Source of the DNA: Prasinococcaceae sp. CCMP 1430
Lineage: Eukaryota; Prasinodermophyta; Palmophyllophyceae; Prasinococcales; Prasinococcaceae
Length of the DNA: 13,688 nt
Direction: 5' to 3'
Assembly (NCBI GenBank): GCA_013416795.1
Contig: RQSC01000028.1
Span: 863,474 to 877,161 of the forward strand
Shown here one piece after another: positions 8,801 to 13,688 of the stretch. Under the pieces are notes generated by a model that did no database searches, was not told the DNA's origin, and saw only the letters and a program-made list of their open reading frames with translations. Made by a program: the position numbers and the translations under genes. The stretch's first letter is position 1; each line of letters begins with the position of its first letter.

Positions 8801-9394
8801 GCGCCGCCCCACGCATGTCGGCGCTGCCTGCTGTAGCCGCGGCGGAGGTGACCGACCCCGACAGCGGCGCGCGCGTCGTGACGCGTGCCGACCTCGCGCT
8901 GGTGGTGACGTACGCGTCGGGCCACACACTCGCGCAGCACGCGGACGGCACCGCGAGCTTGGTCGCGCCGAAGGCCGGCGGCGGCGCCGTCGGAGGCTGG
9001 CGCGTGGAGCGCGCTGGCTACGCGCCGGTGTGCTGCGCGCCGGGCGACGGCGGCGTCGTGGTGACAGTCTCGCTGCCGGGCGGCGTGACCCTCGAAGCGC
9101 GCCCGGGCGACGGCGCGCTCGCGGCGACGCTGCCTGGGGAGGGCGCGCTTGCCCTGCGCCAGGGCGCCCGCGAGGTGTCGTACTCGCCCGAGGCGGAGGA
9201 GACGCAGGCGTTCGCTTTCGACGCCGTCACGCGCAGCGTCTCGCATCTGGGCGGCGAGCAGGACGGCGGCGTGCGGGCCGACGCGGCCGCGCCGGGCGCG
9301 ACGCCCCGCGTGTTTGTCTTCGCCGCGGGCGACGGTGGCGGCGCCGAGCTTCTCCGGGCATCGGAGGCTCGCGCGGCCGTCGCGCGCGCTGCGC
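5839..9394 (+). CDS. SPAG17: SPAG17/PF6-like flagellar central-apparatus protein, 3' end disrupted
   Basis: One long intronless frame, start ATG in cacgcgATGG; about 1185 residues up to the point where similarity changes. SPAG17 (PF6 in Chlamydomonas) is the large scaffold of the C1a projection of the axonemal central pair and is needed for motility. Visible hallmarks: an N-terminal helical, Ala-rich region; LPAHYTQLMDAVPAARCSVA followed by LDCMVEQI (residues ~329-357); two Ala/Glu-rich coiled-coil-like linkers (~711-810 and ~920-980); and beta-repeat modules such as LPSGLIVRLAADGTVTQRG (~817), LPGGVTLEARPGDGALAATL and finally PRVFVFAAGDGGGAELLRA (~1156), the order expected for this family. 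The family usually continues well beyond this point, so the gene is C-terminally incomplete. The frame itself runs on to 9633, but after about 9394 it is the wrong frame of a helicase. Codon use is strongly Ala/GC biased, like the neighbours. Confidence 0.75.
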
Positions 9395-9958
9395 AAGCGC
9401 GGCCTGACAGCCCCGACGCTCGTCCAGGCGCGAGTGGTGCCGCTGGCGCTACAGGGGCGCGACGTGGTGTGCCGCGCGCGCACGGGCTCGGGCAAGACCC
9501 TGGCCTACCTGCTGCCCATGATGCACAAGATCCTGCAGGCGGGCGGCGCCGACGGTGGCACGCAGGGCCTCGTGCTCGTGCCGTCGCGAGACCTGACCGC
9601 CCAGGTCAAGACGGAGGCGAACGCGCTCGCTGAGCACTGCGGTGGGTCCATCAGCGTCGCGGCGCTGACTGCGGGGCTTTCCGCGGCGGCGGTGCGCTCG
9701 CTGCTCGCGGCGCGCCCCGCGCTGCTCGTGGCGACGCCCGGCCGCCTGGCGGCGGCCGTGCGCGAGGGCAGCGTGCCGCGCGCGGCGCTGGCGGCGCTGA
9801 AGACCCTGGTGCTGGATGAGGCGGACCTACTGCTGAGCTACGGCTACGAGGAGGACATCACGCTGCTAGCCGATGCCGTGTCGCGCTCGTGCCAGTGCCT
9901 GCTCGTGAGTGCGACAACCTCGCCGGACGTGGACCGTCTCAAGAAACTCGTGCTGCAC
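9383..9958 (+). pseudogene. DBP9/DDX56-type DEAD-box helicase, N-terminal half only
   Basis: A frame one step off the SPAG17 frame encodes about 192 residues of a nucleolar DEAD-box RNA helicase. In order: Q-motif region RALRKRGLTAPTLVQA; motif I ARTGSGKT (9476-9499); Ia VPSRDLTAQV; Ib TPGRL; motif II DEAD (9815-9826) within LVLDEADLLLSYGYEEDI; motif III SAT (9908-9916); then SPDVDRLKKLVLH. LLLSYGYEEDI and the LKKLVLH ending point to DBP9 (DDX56), which acts in large ribosomal subunit assembly. The first ~20 residues of the fold and the entire second RecA domain (motifs IV-VI) are absent. The left boundary falls in a CG dinucleotide run and the right boundary at the n at 9961. Such a fragment cannot be an active helicase. 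It is either part of a misassembly or a captured fragment; it is labelled a pseudogene only because it is incomplete. Confidence 0.7.
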
Positions 9959-9960
9959 TC

Positions 9961-9961
9961 N
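9961..9961. other. Undetermined base (n) at an annotation break
   Basis: A single n separates the helicase sequence (ending KLVLH, where the family would continue with its second domain) from unrelated Pro/Glu-rich sequence. It is best read as a contig join or closed gap of unknown true length. Confidence 0.75.
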
Positions 9962-10744
9962 AGCACGCCGCCGCAGCCAAGCGCGCCGACGCCCGAGCCC
10001 GAGCCCGCGCCCGAGCCCGAGGCCGAGCCCGCCTCTGCCCAGCCGCCGCTGCACCTGCCGCCGCTCGAGCTGCCCGGCGATTTGGCCGGCGGGTGGGACA
10101 GCGACGACGGGGGGCCCGCCAGCGGGGCGTCGGGGCCGTCGATGCCGCTGTCCCCGCGCTCGTCCAAATTCGACATCTACGGCTCGCCGCGCGCGGCGCC
10201 GGCGTTGAAGCGCCGCCCCTCGACGCTCGCCCGGTCGGCCTCCAACGAGCGCTTCGAGTCCGTCGAGTCGCCCGTGCGCCGCACGACGCGCAACTCGCCC
10301 TCGACGCTCTACCGCGCGAGCGCCGCCGGCGCGGCCGCCCCGCAGTTCGCGCTGAGCCCCGCCCACCTGCGCTTCGGCCCGGTGCGCGTCGGCGCGTCGC
10401 GCACGCTCGCCGCGCGGCTCGCCAACGTCAGCCCGGAGCTGGGGAGGTACGCCGTCCGCCCGACGAGCGCGCCCTTTTCGGCCAAGTACGCCGCCGGGAG
10501 CATGGCGGCGGGCATGTCGGCCAAGGTCGAGGTGAGCTTCGCGCCGACCGCCGAGGGGCCCTTCGAGGGCGAGGTGACGGTGGCGTCAGAGTACACCATT
10601 TTGAGGATGAGGGTGAGCGGCACCGGCGCGGGGAGCGGATCGGCGGGTGGCGGGGGCGGCGACGTCGGAAGGGCCGCGCCCGCGCCGGTGGTGCTCGACG
10701 AGACCAAGACGCTGGAGGAGATGAGGGCGGAGAGGGGTGGCTGA
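9962..10744 (+). CDS. ASH/MSP-domain C-terminal fragment, probably ciliary
   Basis: About 260 residues to the TGA at 10742-10744, with no start of its own; the frame is shared with the helicase fragment across the n. A PEPEPAPEPEAEP low-complexity stretch (9991-10031) is followed by a Ser/Arg-rich region (KFDIYGSPR ... RRTTRNSPSTLYR). An immunoglobulin-like ASH (ASPM-SPD2-Hydin) module comes next: LSPAHLRFGPVRVGASRTL, then LANVSP, a YAAGSMAAGMSAKVEVSFAP strand pair and GEVTVASEYTILRMRVSG. The tail ends DETKTLEEMRAERGG. ASH modules are typical of axonemal and centrosomal proteins, so this could be the displaced C-terminus of the SPAG17-like gene upstream, which has such a module in animals as I recall, or the end of another ciliary protein. 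It converges on the RsgA gene. Confidence 0.6.
   Translation, partial: STPPQPSAPTPEPEPAPEPEAEPASAQPPLHLPPLELPGDLAGGWDSDDGGPASGASGPSMPLSPRSSKFDIYGSPRAAPALKRRPSTLARSASNERFESVESPVRRTTRNSPSTLYRASAAGAAAPQFALSPAHLRFGPVRVGASRTLAARLANVSPELGRYAVRPTSAPFSAKYAAGSMAAGMSAKVEVSFAPTAEGPFEGEVTVASEYTILRMRVSGTGAGSGSAGGGGGDVGRAAPAPVVLDETKTLEEMRAERGG
9986..10031 (+). repeat. Pro-Glu hexanucleotide repeat (gagccc)
   Basis: A run of gagccc/gcgccc units encodes alternating Pro and Glu/Ala. It lies 25 bases after the n at 9961, and such repeats often cause contig breaks. Confidence 0.6.
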
Positions 10745-10791
10745 CGCGGGGACCTGGCGGTGAGCCGCCGCGTCGGTCGCGTCTCTCATTT

Positions 10792-12648
10792 TCACACGCG
10801 GCTGCGGCGACCCCACGCCCCAGCAGCGACCCCGCGCGCCAGCAGCGAAGGCGCGTTCCCGAGCGACCCGCGGTTGCCGCGCGCGAGCGCGTAAGAGACG
10901 ACGACGCGAGCGGCCTGCGTGCTCGCTCGCGAGCGCACATTTATTATACTGCGTGAGTGCTGGCCGGCGTGTGGCTGGCCTGTGGCCGGGCGAGCGCTGC
11001 TCAGCGCTTCGACTTCCGTCGGCCGCGGCCGCCGCCGCGGCCGCGGCCGCCGCCCGCCCCGACTGCCGCCCGCCCCGCGCCTGCCGCCCGCCGCGCGCCG
11101 CGCCTCGTCGCGCGCCGCCAGCTCAGCGAGCTCCATGTCCTCATCGCGCTCCGCCTCGGCGAAGGCGTCGAGCGTCTCGCGCTGCCGCGCCCCTCGGGAC
11201 ACTCGCCGGTGCTTCTTGCTGTCGAGGCGCACCTCTGCGGCCAGCACGCCGCCCGCGCGGCTCTTGTACTTGAGCGCCGCGTCCGCGCGCGCGGTGCGCG
11301 CGCGCTTGCGCTCGACGGCTTCGAGCTCCTCGCGTATGGACACGTAGAGCGGGTAGCGCTCCCACCCGTGGGACGCGTCCGAGGCCTGCGCGTCGCCCTC
11401 GTCAGCCACGCCCCCCTCGTGCCCCGTGAGTTCGCGCACGGTGTCCGCGTCGAAGAGCGCGCCTCCCGCCTCCCCCTCGCCGGCGCCCGAAGGGCGCACG
11501 ACGCACCCGGGCTCGTGCACGTGCGTGCAGTTGCTGAACGCGCAGGGCCCGCGCTCGGCGTGGCATCGCGCGATCTCGGGGAAGAGCGCGCCGAGCTCGT
11601 CCGGCGACACGCTGCCGAGCCCCGGCTGGATGAAGCCCGGCGTGTCGGCCAGCAGCCCGCCGCCCGGCAGGTGGATGAGGCTGACGTTGCGCGTGGTGTG
11701 GCGCCCCTTGCCGCTGCGCTCGCTCACGCCGCCGGTGGCCTGCAGGCCCGCCCGGCTGGCCGCGGCGAAGCTCACGTTGCCGGCGTCGTCGGCCACCTCG
11801 AGCACCGACAGCGAGGGCACGTATTTGTATTTGTTCTCCCTCGCCGAGAGCTGCGGCGCGTCAAGGGAGGACGGCGGCGGCGGCGGCTGGCGGCTGGCGC
11901 TGCTGCCGCCGGCGGCGGCGGCGCGGTCGTCTTCGTCGGCGTCTTCGTCTTCGTCGGCGTCGGCGGATCCCCCTCGCGCGGAGTCCTGCGCCTGCATGTG
12001 CCTCAGCCAGAGCGTGTTGATCATGGTGCTCTTGCCCACCCCCGAGGGGCCCGCCACGACTGTCGTGCGGCCCGTGAGGCGCTCCGCCAGCGCGTCGAGG
12101 CCCTCCCCCCCGCCCTCGCCCGCCGCCATCGAACAGGTGGTCGCGGAGTAGCCCCAGGCGGCGATGCGCTCCTGCGCGGCGCGCGCCTCGTCCTCGCCGC
12201 AGAGGTCGGCCTTGGAGAGCGCGAGCGACACGTCGAGGCCGGTGGCCTCGGCGGCGACGAGGAAGCGGCTGACCTGCGCGAAGTCGAGCTCGGGCCGGAC
12301 CAGCGCGAAGACGAGCAGCATGTGGTCGGCGTTGGCGACCGGCGGATCGGAGCTCTCGGTCGTGCGCGGCGCGACGGCGGCGACCACGCCCCGCATGTGC
12401 GCCCAGTCGATGGAGCTCACCTCCACGCGGTCGCCCACGAGCACCGACTGGCCCATCTTCTTCAGCAGCGAGCGCTTGGTGCACAGCAGCTCGGGGGCGT
12501 CCGACGACACGCGCGAGGCCAAGGGCAGCAGCGAGGCGGCGTCGGAGGCGGCAAGGCCCGGCCGTTCCGAGGCGGCGGCGCCCGCGCTGACTGCGTCCGA
12601 GTCGAGCCGCACGTGCACGAAGTTCGCTCGGCCGGCGACGACGACGCC
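10792..12648 (-). CDS. rsgA: RsgA (YjeQ)-type circularly permuted GTPase, 5' incomplete
   Basis: RsgA matures the small ribosomal subunit in bacteria; eukaryotic copies serve plastids or mitochondria. The exon opens at an acceptor (CACCACGCAG|GGC at 12648) and enters the OB fold (GVVVAGRANFVHVRL, CTKRSLLKK, VLVGDRVEV, VAPRTTES, VANADHMLLVF). The permuted G motifs follow in the diagnostic order: G4 as SKADL (12216-12202), G1 GPSGVGKST (12051-12025), then GKGRHTTRNV, G3 DTPGF (11646-11632). A zinc site C-x4-C-x-H-x5-C lies in GPCAFSNCTHVHEPGC. Between G1 and GKGRHTT sits a ~100-residue insertion with an Asp/Glu tract. The C-terminus is Arg/Gly-rich and passes over an AATAAA (10945-10940). In the next frame the sequence would end RRKSKR at a TGA (11003-11001), so the true end may be there if one base is extra in the GC tract. 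An in-frame stop upstream of the CT repeat shows that the start exon lies elsewhere. Confidence 0.85.
   Translation of the reverse strand, partial: GVVVAGRANFVHVRLDSDAVSAGAAASERPGLAASDAASLLPLASRVSSDAPELLCTKRSLLKKMGQSVLVGDRVEVSSIDWAHMRGVVAAVAPRTTESSDPPVANADHMLLVFALVRPELDFAQVSRFLVAAEATGLDVSLALSKADLCGEDEARAAQERIAAWGYSATTCSMAAGEGGGEGLDALAERLTGRTTVVAGPSGVGKSTMINTLWLRHMQAQDSARGGSADADEDEDADEDDRAAAAGGSSASRQPPPPPSSLDAPQLSARENKYKYVPSLSVLEVADDAGNVSFAAASRAGLQATGGVSERSGKGRHTTRNVSLIHLPGGGLLADTPGFIQPGLGSVSPDELGALFPEIARCHAERGPCAFSNCTHVHEPGCVVRPSGAGEGEAGGALFDADTVRELTGHEGGVADEGDAQASDASHGWERYPLYVSIREELEAVERKRARTARADAALKYKSRAGGVLAAEVRLDSKKHRRVSRGARQRETLDAFAEAERDEDMELAELAARDEARRAAGGRRGAGGSRGGRRPRPRRRPRPTEVEALSSARPATGQPHAGQHSRSIINVRSRASTQAARVVVSYALARGNRGSLGNAPSLLARGVAAGAWGRRSRV
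10940..10945 (-). terminator. Candidate polyadenylation signal AATAAA
   Basis: AATAAA on the minus strand inside an AT patch (gtataataaatg), about 55 bases beyond the alternative RsgA stop at 11001. Its position supports a transcript end here and not at the open-frame stop at 10792. Confidence 0.4.
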
Positions 12649-12670
12649 CTGCGTGGTGCCGGGTGTGGTT

Positions 12671-12724
12671 TGCGAGAGCGAGCGAGCGAGCGCGCGCGAG
12701 CGAGCGAGCGAGAGAGCGAGAGAG
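12671..12724. repeat. GAGC/GA simple repeat (CT-rich on minus strand)
   Basis: Units of gagcgagc and gaga make a 50-base purine run on + and a pyrimidine run on -. On the minus strand it sits about 20 bases before the RsgA exon acceptor and can serve as a polypyrimidine tract. Confidence 0.65.
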
Positions 12725-12969
12725 CATCACGTCGGGTGGGCATGGGGGAGGGATCTGTCAGACGCGAGACTGAGCGCTGCGAGCGGTGGTGTGGGTGGGG
12801 CAGGGTCGGGGACGCATGCCGCGGCGCGAGAGCGCACCCGCCCGCGCCAGCGCGCCGCACGCACCGTGCGCGTCGCGTCGGCGCCGGCCTGCGCGACCGC
12901 ATCGATCGCCTCAGCCGCCTCAGCCGCCTCACCCGCATCACCCGCGAGCGCGAACGCCCCGCCGCCTGC

Positions 12970-13262
12970 GCGCCGCGCGCCTGTGCGCCACGCCGCAGAG
13001 ACGCGAGCGCCTTCTGCGCGCACTGTGCGAGCACCGTCGCGCCTCCCGCGTGCGCGCGGCAAAGAGCGTTGTACGCGCGCTCGGCGCCTCGCGCGTCAAT
13101 CGCCCACTGCACCGCAGCCTCGCGTTCAGCCGGTGTACCCCGCGTCGGATCGGCGCTACCGCCGCGGAACGAGCCATTGAATATCTCGAGTTTGCCAAGC
13201 GAACCTTCGAGGCGCCGAAGGAGAGGTACGACGTCACCGCTCGCCTGCGCCACGTCGATCGC
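12970..13262 (-). CDS. Possible helical-repeat coding fragment
   Basis: A minus-strand frame starting right at the n (13263) reads AIDVAQASGDVVPLLRRLEG, then LGKLEIFNGSFRGG, AEREAAVQWAIDARGAERAY and VLAQCAQKALASLRRG. Balanced acidic, aliphatic and polar residues and the A-x-x-AL-x-x-L endings look more protein-like than the Arg/Ala shadows in the other frames, and resemble armadillo-type helices. In a second frame just downstream, AFALAGDAGEAAEAAEAIDA has a similar character, so an intron or frame change may separate two parts. There is no start, stop or family match that I can defend. It could be an exon of an adjacent gene cut by the n, or chance. Confidence 0.3.
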
Positions 13263-13263
13263 N
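13263..13263. other. Undetermined base (n)
   Basis: A single n in a gcn gcg context at the upstream edge of the possible coding fragment on the minus strand. It is of the same kind as those at 2078 and 9961 and probably marks a sequence join. Confidence 0.6.
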
Positions 13264-13330
13264 GCGCGCTGTGGCGCCGCCGCGGCGCGCGGGCGCGAGT
13301 GCGCGCGCACGGCGACAAATATTTAGGTAT

Positions 13331-13436
13331 TTCGATAGGGTTCGTGTCATGCGCCGCACGCTTTCTGACGTATTGCAAGGGCACCGTTATGAACCCAACA
13401 GTCTCGCTAACCCAAACCTCGTTTGTTTCCTTGCAA
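13331..13436. other. AT-richer 5' flank of the tRNA gene
   Basis: Noticeably less GC-rich than the rest of the window, without a coding signal. The ten-base string ttgcaagggc occurs at 13373-13382 and again at 13431-13440, overlapping the tRNA 5' end. CAA-containing motifs near the start are typical of some Pol III genes; function here is inference. Confidence 0.4.
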
Positions 13437-13474
13437 GGGCGCGTGGCGCAGTGGATTAGCGCATCAGACTTCGG

Positions 13475-13509
13475 AGGCAGGAAGGGCCCATCTCTCTTCC
13501 GCCAAAGCT
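13475..13509 (+). other. tRNA intron 1, canonical position 37/38
   Basis: Thirty-five bases between G37 and A38 of the anticodon loop. It folds as GGC-(A)-GGAAG with CTTCC-GCC, an eight-pair stem with one bulged A around the loop GGCCCATCTCT. The position is the standard one for the eukaryotic tRNA splicing endonuclease. Confidence 0.8.
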
Positions 13510-13515
13510 ATCTGA

Positions 13516-13550
13516 GGGTAAACGGCTGCACTGCAACGCCTTTCCTCATC
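13516..13550 (+). other. Extra sequence in the variable region, probable ectopic tRNA intron
   Basis: Thirty-five bases lie between the anticodon stem and the T stem. They fold as GG-(T)-AAA-(C)-GGC with GCC-TTT-CC (13517-13526 with 13538-13545), eight pairs with two bulges, an architecture like that of intron 1. The alternative is an unusually long variable arm. The exact splice points cannot be fixed by eye. Confidence 0.6.
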
Positions 13551-13581
13551 GCGGGTTCGAACCCCGCCGTGCTCGTAGAAC

Positions 13582-13592
13582 TTTTTTTTTTT
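13582..13592 (+). terminator. RNA polymerase III terminator, T11
   Basis: Eleven T begin six bases after the discriminator base of the tRNA (tagaac, then the T run), an unmistakable Pol III stop signal. Confidence 0.85.
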
Positions 13593-13688
13593 GGCGCCGG
13601 CCGCAGTCGAGGCGTCCTTCGCGCGCGCGCACGCGGCGCGCCACACCTCCCCCCCCCCTCCTCGCCCCCGCCCACGCGCTCCCGTCCC
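13593..13688. other. 3' flank, GC-rich, C-run, no gene seen
   Basis: Mostly gc dinucleotides followed by a C homopolymer and cccc-rich sequence to the window edge. I see no coding or RNA signal in it. Confidence 0.4.

Larger units (their letters stand above)
12725..13330. other. GC-rich region upstream of RsgA, no resolved gene
   Basis: This region should contain the 5' exon(s) of the RsgA gene, which would encode the targeting peptide, but no defined donor and ATG pair could be chosen. It also contains a cct-cag type microrepeat (12906-12945), a possible minus-strand coding fragment (12970-13262) and an n at 13263. Open frames occur on all frames here because stops are rare at this base composition. 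Confidence 0.4.
13437..13575 (+). tRNA. tRNA-Arg(TCG) with two intervening sequences
   Basis: The acceptor stem pairs fully: GGGCGCG (13437-13443) with CGTGCTC (13568-13574), including two G-U pairs; discriminator G at 13575. The D stem GCGC/GCGC is at 13446-13449 and 13459-13462. Anticodon stem TCAGA (13464-13468) pairs with TCTGA (13511-13515). The loop is CT-TCG-G (13469-13474) plus A (13510), giving anticodon TCG at 13471-13473. T stem GCGGG/CCCGC flanks TTCGAAC. The A box (TGGCGCAGTGG, 13444-13454) and B box (GGTTCGAACCC, 13554-13564) match Pol III consensus. A 35-base insert at the canonical 37/38 position is at 13475-13509. A further 35 bases (13516-13550) replace the usual ~5-base variable region. 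Arg tRNAs have short variable loops, so about 30 of these bases are likely a second, ectopic intron. 3' CCA is not encoded, as normal for nuclear genes. Confidence 0.85.

Noticed and set aside
9149-9382. Upstream part of the helicase frame as helicase coding sequence
   Set aside because: It overlaps well-conserved SPAG17 sequence in another frame and is Arg/Pro-rich with no helicase features.
12671-12724. GAGC repeat as a CRISPR or regulatory array
   Set aside because: It is a plain short tandem repeat without spacers, best explained as simple sequence within an intron.
10957-13326. 789-codon plus-strand open frame opposite the RsgA gene
   Set aside because: It is the antisense shadow of RsgA. 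Its Arg/His/Ala-dominated composition has no domains, and long stop-free frames are expected at this GC content.
13475-13550. A single long tRNA intron covering both inserted segments
   Set aside because: The TCTGA that pairs exactly with TCAGA lies between the two inserts at 13511-13515; no alternative 3' anticodon strand pairs downstream.
13437-13575. Reading the tRNA as a type II (Leu or Ser) tRNA with a long variable arm
   Set aside because: The anticodon TCG and the arm layout fit Arg. A 35-base variable arm exceeds normal type II arms, so a second intron is the simpler reading, though not proven.

Overview
The window is nuclear DNA from a very GC-rich eukaryote. Short GT-AG introns (83-198 bases), Kozak-type starts and no operon structure point away from bacteria. 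A SPAG17/PF6-type central-apparatus protein means that the organism builds motile flagella. An RsgA-type GTPase (plastid or mitochondrial in eukaryotes) and a UBL-LRR protein resembling a plant family suggest a flagellated microalga such as a haptophyte or stramenopile. This placement is inference.

Layout: a small conserved two-exon protein (+, 144-740) converges on a multi-exon PhyH-family Fe(II)/2-oxoglutarate dioxygenase (-, 794-2055, 5' exon not found). A gene-poor stretch (2056-2741) leads to a secreted protein of six cysteine/tryptophan repeats (+, 2742-4201), which carries an apparent one-base frameshift at 3311. It converges on a ubiquitin-like plus leucine-rich-repeat protein (-, 4304-5497). 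That gene shares a divergent, poly(T)-containing promoter region with the large intronless SPAG17-like gene (+, 5839 to about 9394).

The SPAG17 reading frame gives way abruptly, inside a CG dinucleotide run, to the N-terminal half of a DBP9/DDX56-type DEAD-box helicase (9383-9958). The helicase stops at an undetermined base (n, 9961). An ASH/MSP-like domain follows in the same frame (9962-10744). This three-part mosaic is either a misassembly or a real gene fusion. On the minus strand, an RsgA circularly permuted GTPase (10792-12648) lacks its first exon(s). Upstream of it lies a poorly resolved GC-rich stretch with a possible helical-repeat coding fragment and a third n (13263). The window ends with a tRNA-Arg(TCG) gene (13437-13575) that has two separate intervening sequences, one canonical and one in the variable region, followed by a Pol III terminator.

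The genes do not form one pathway; this is an ordinary, densely packed eukaryotic neighbourhood of head-to-head and tail-to-tail pairs. The points most worth checking are the doubly interrupted tRNA, the cysteine-repeat protein and the SPAG17/helicase/ASH mosaic. The three single n bases probably mark contig joins, so linkage across them should be treated as provisional.
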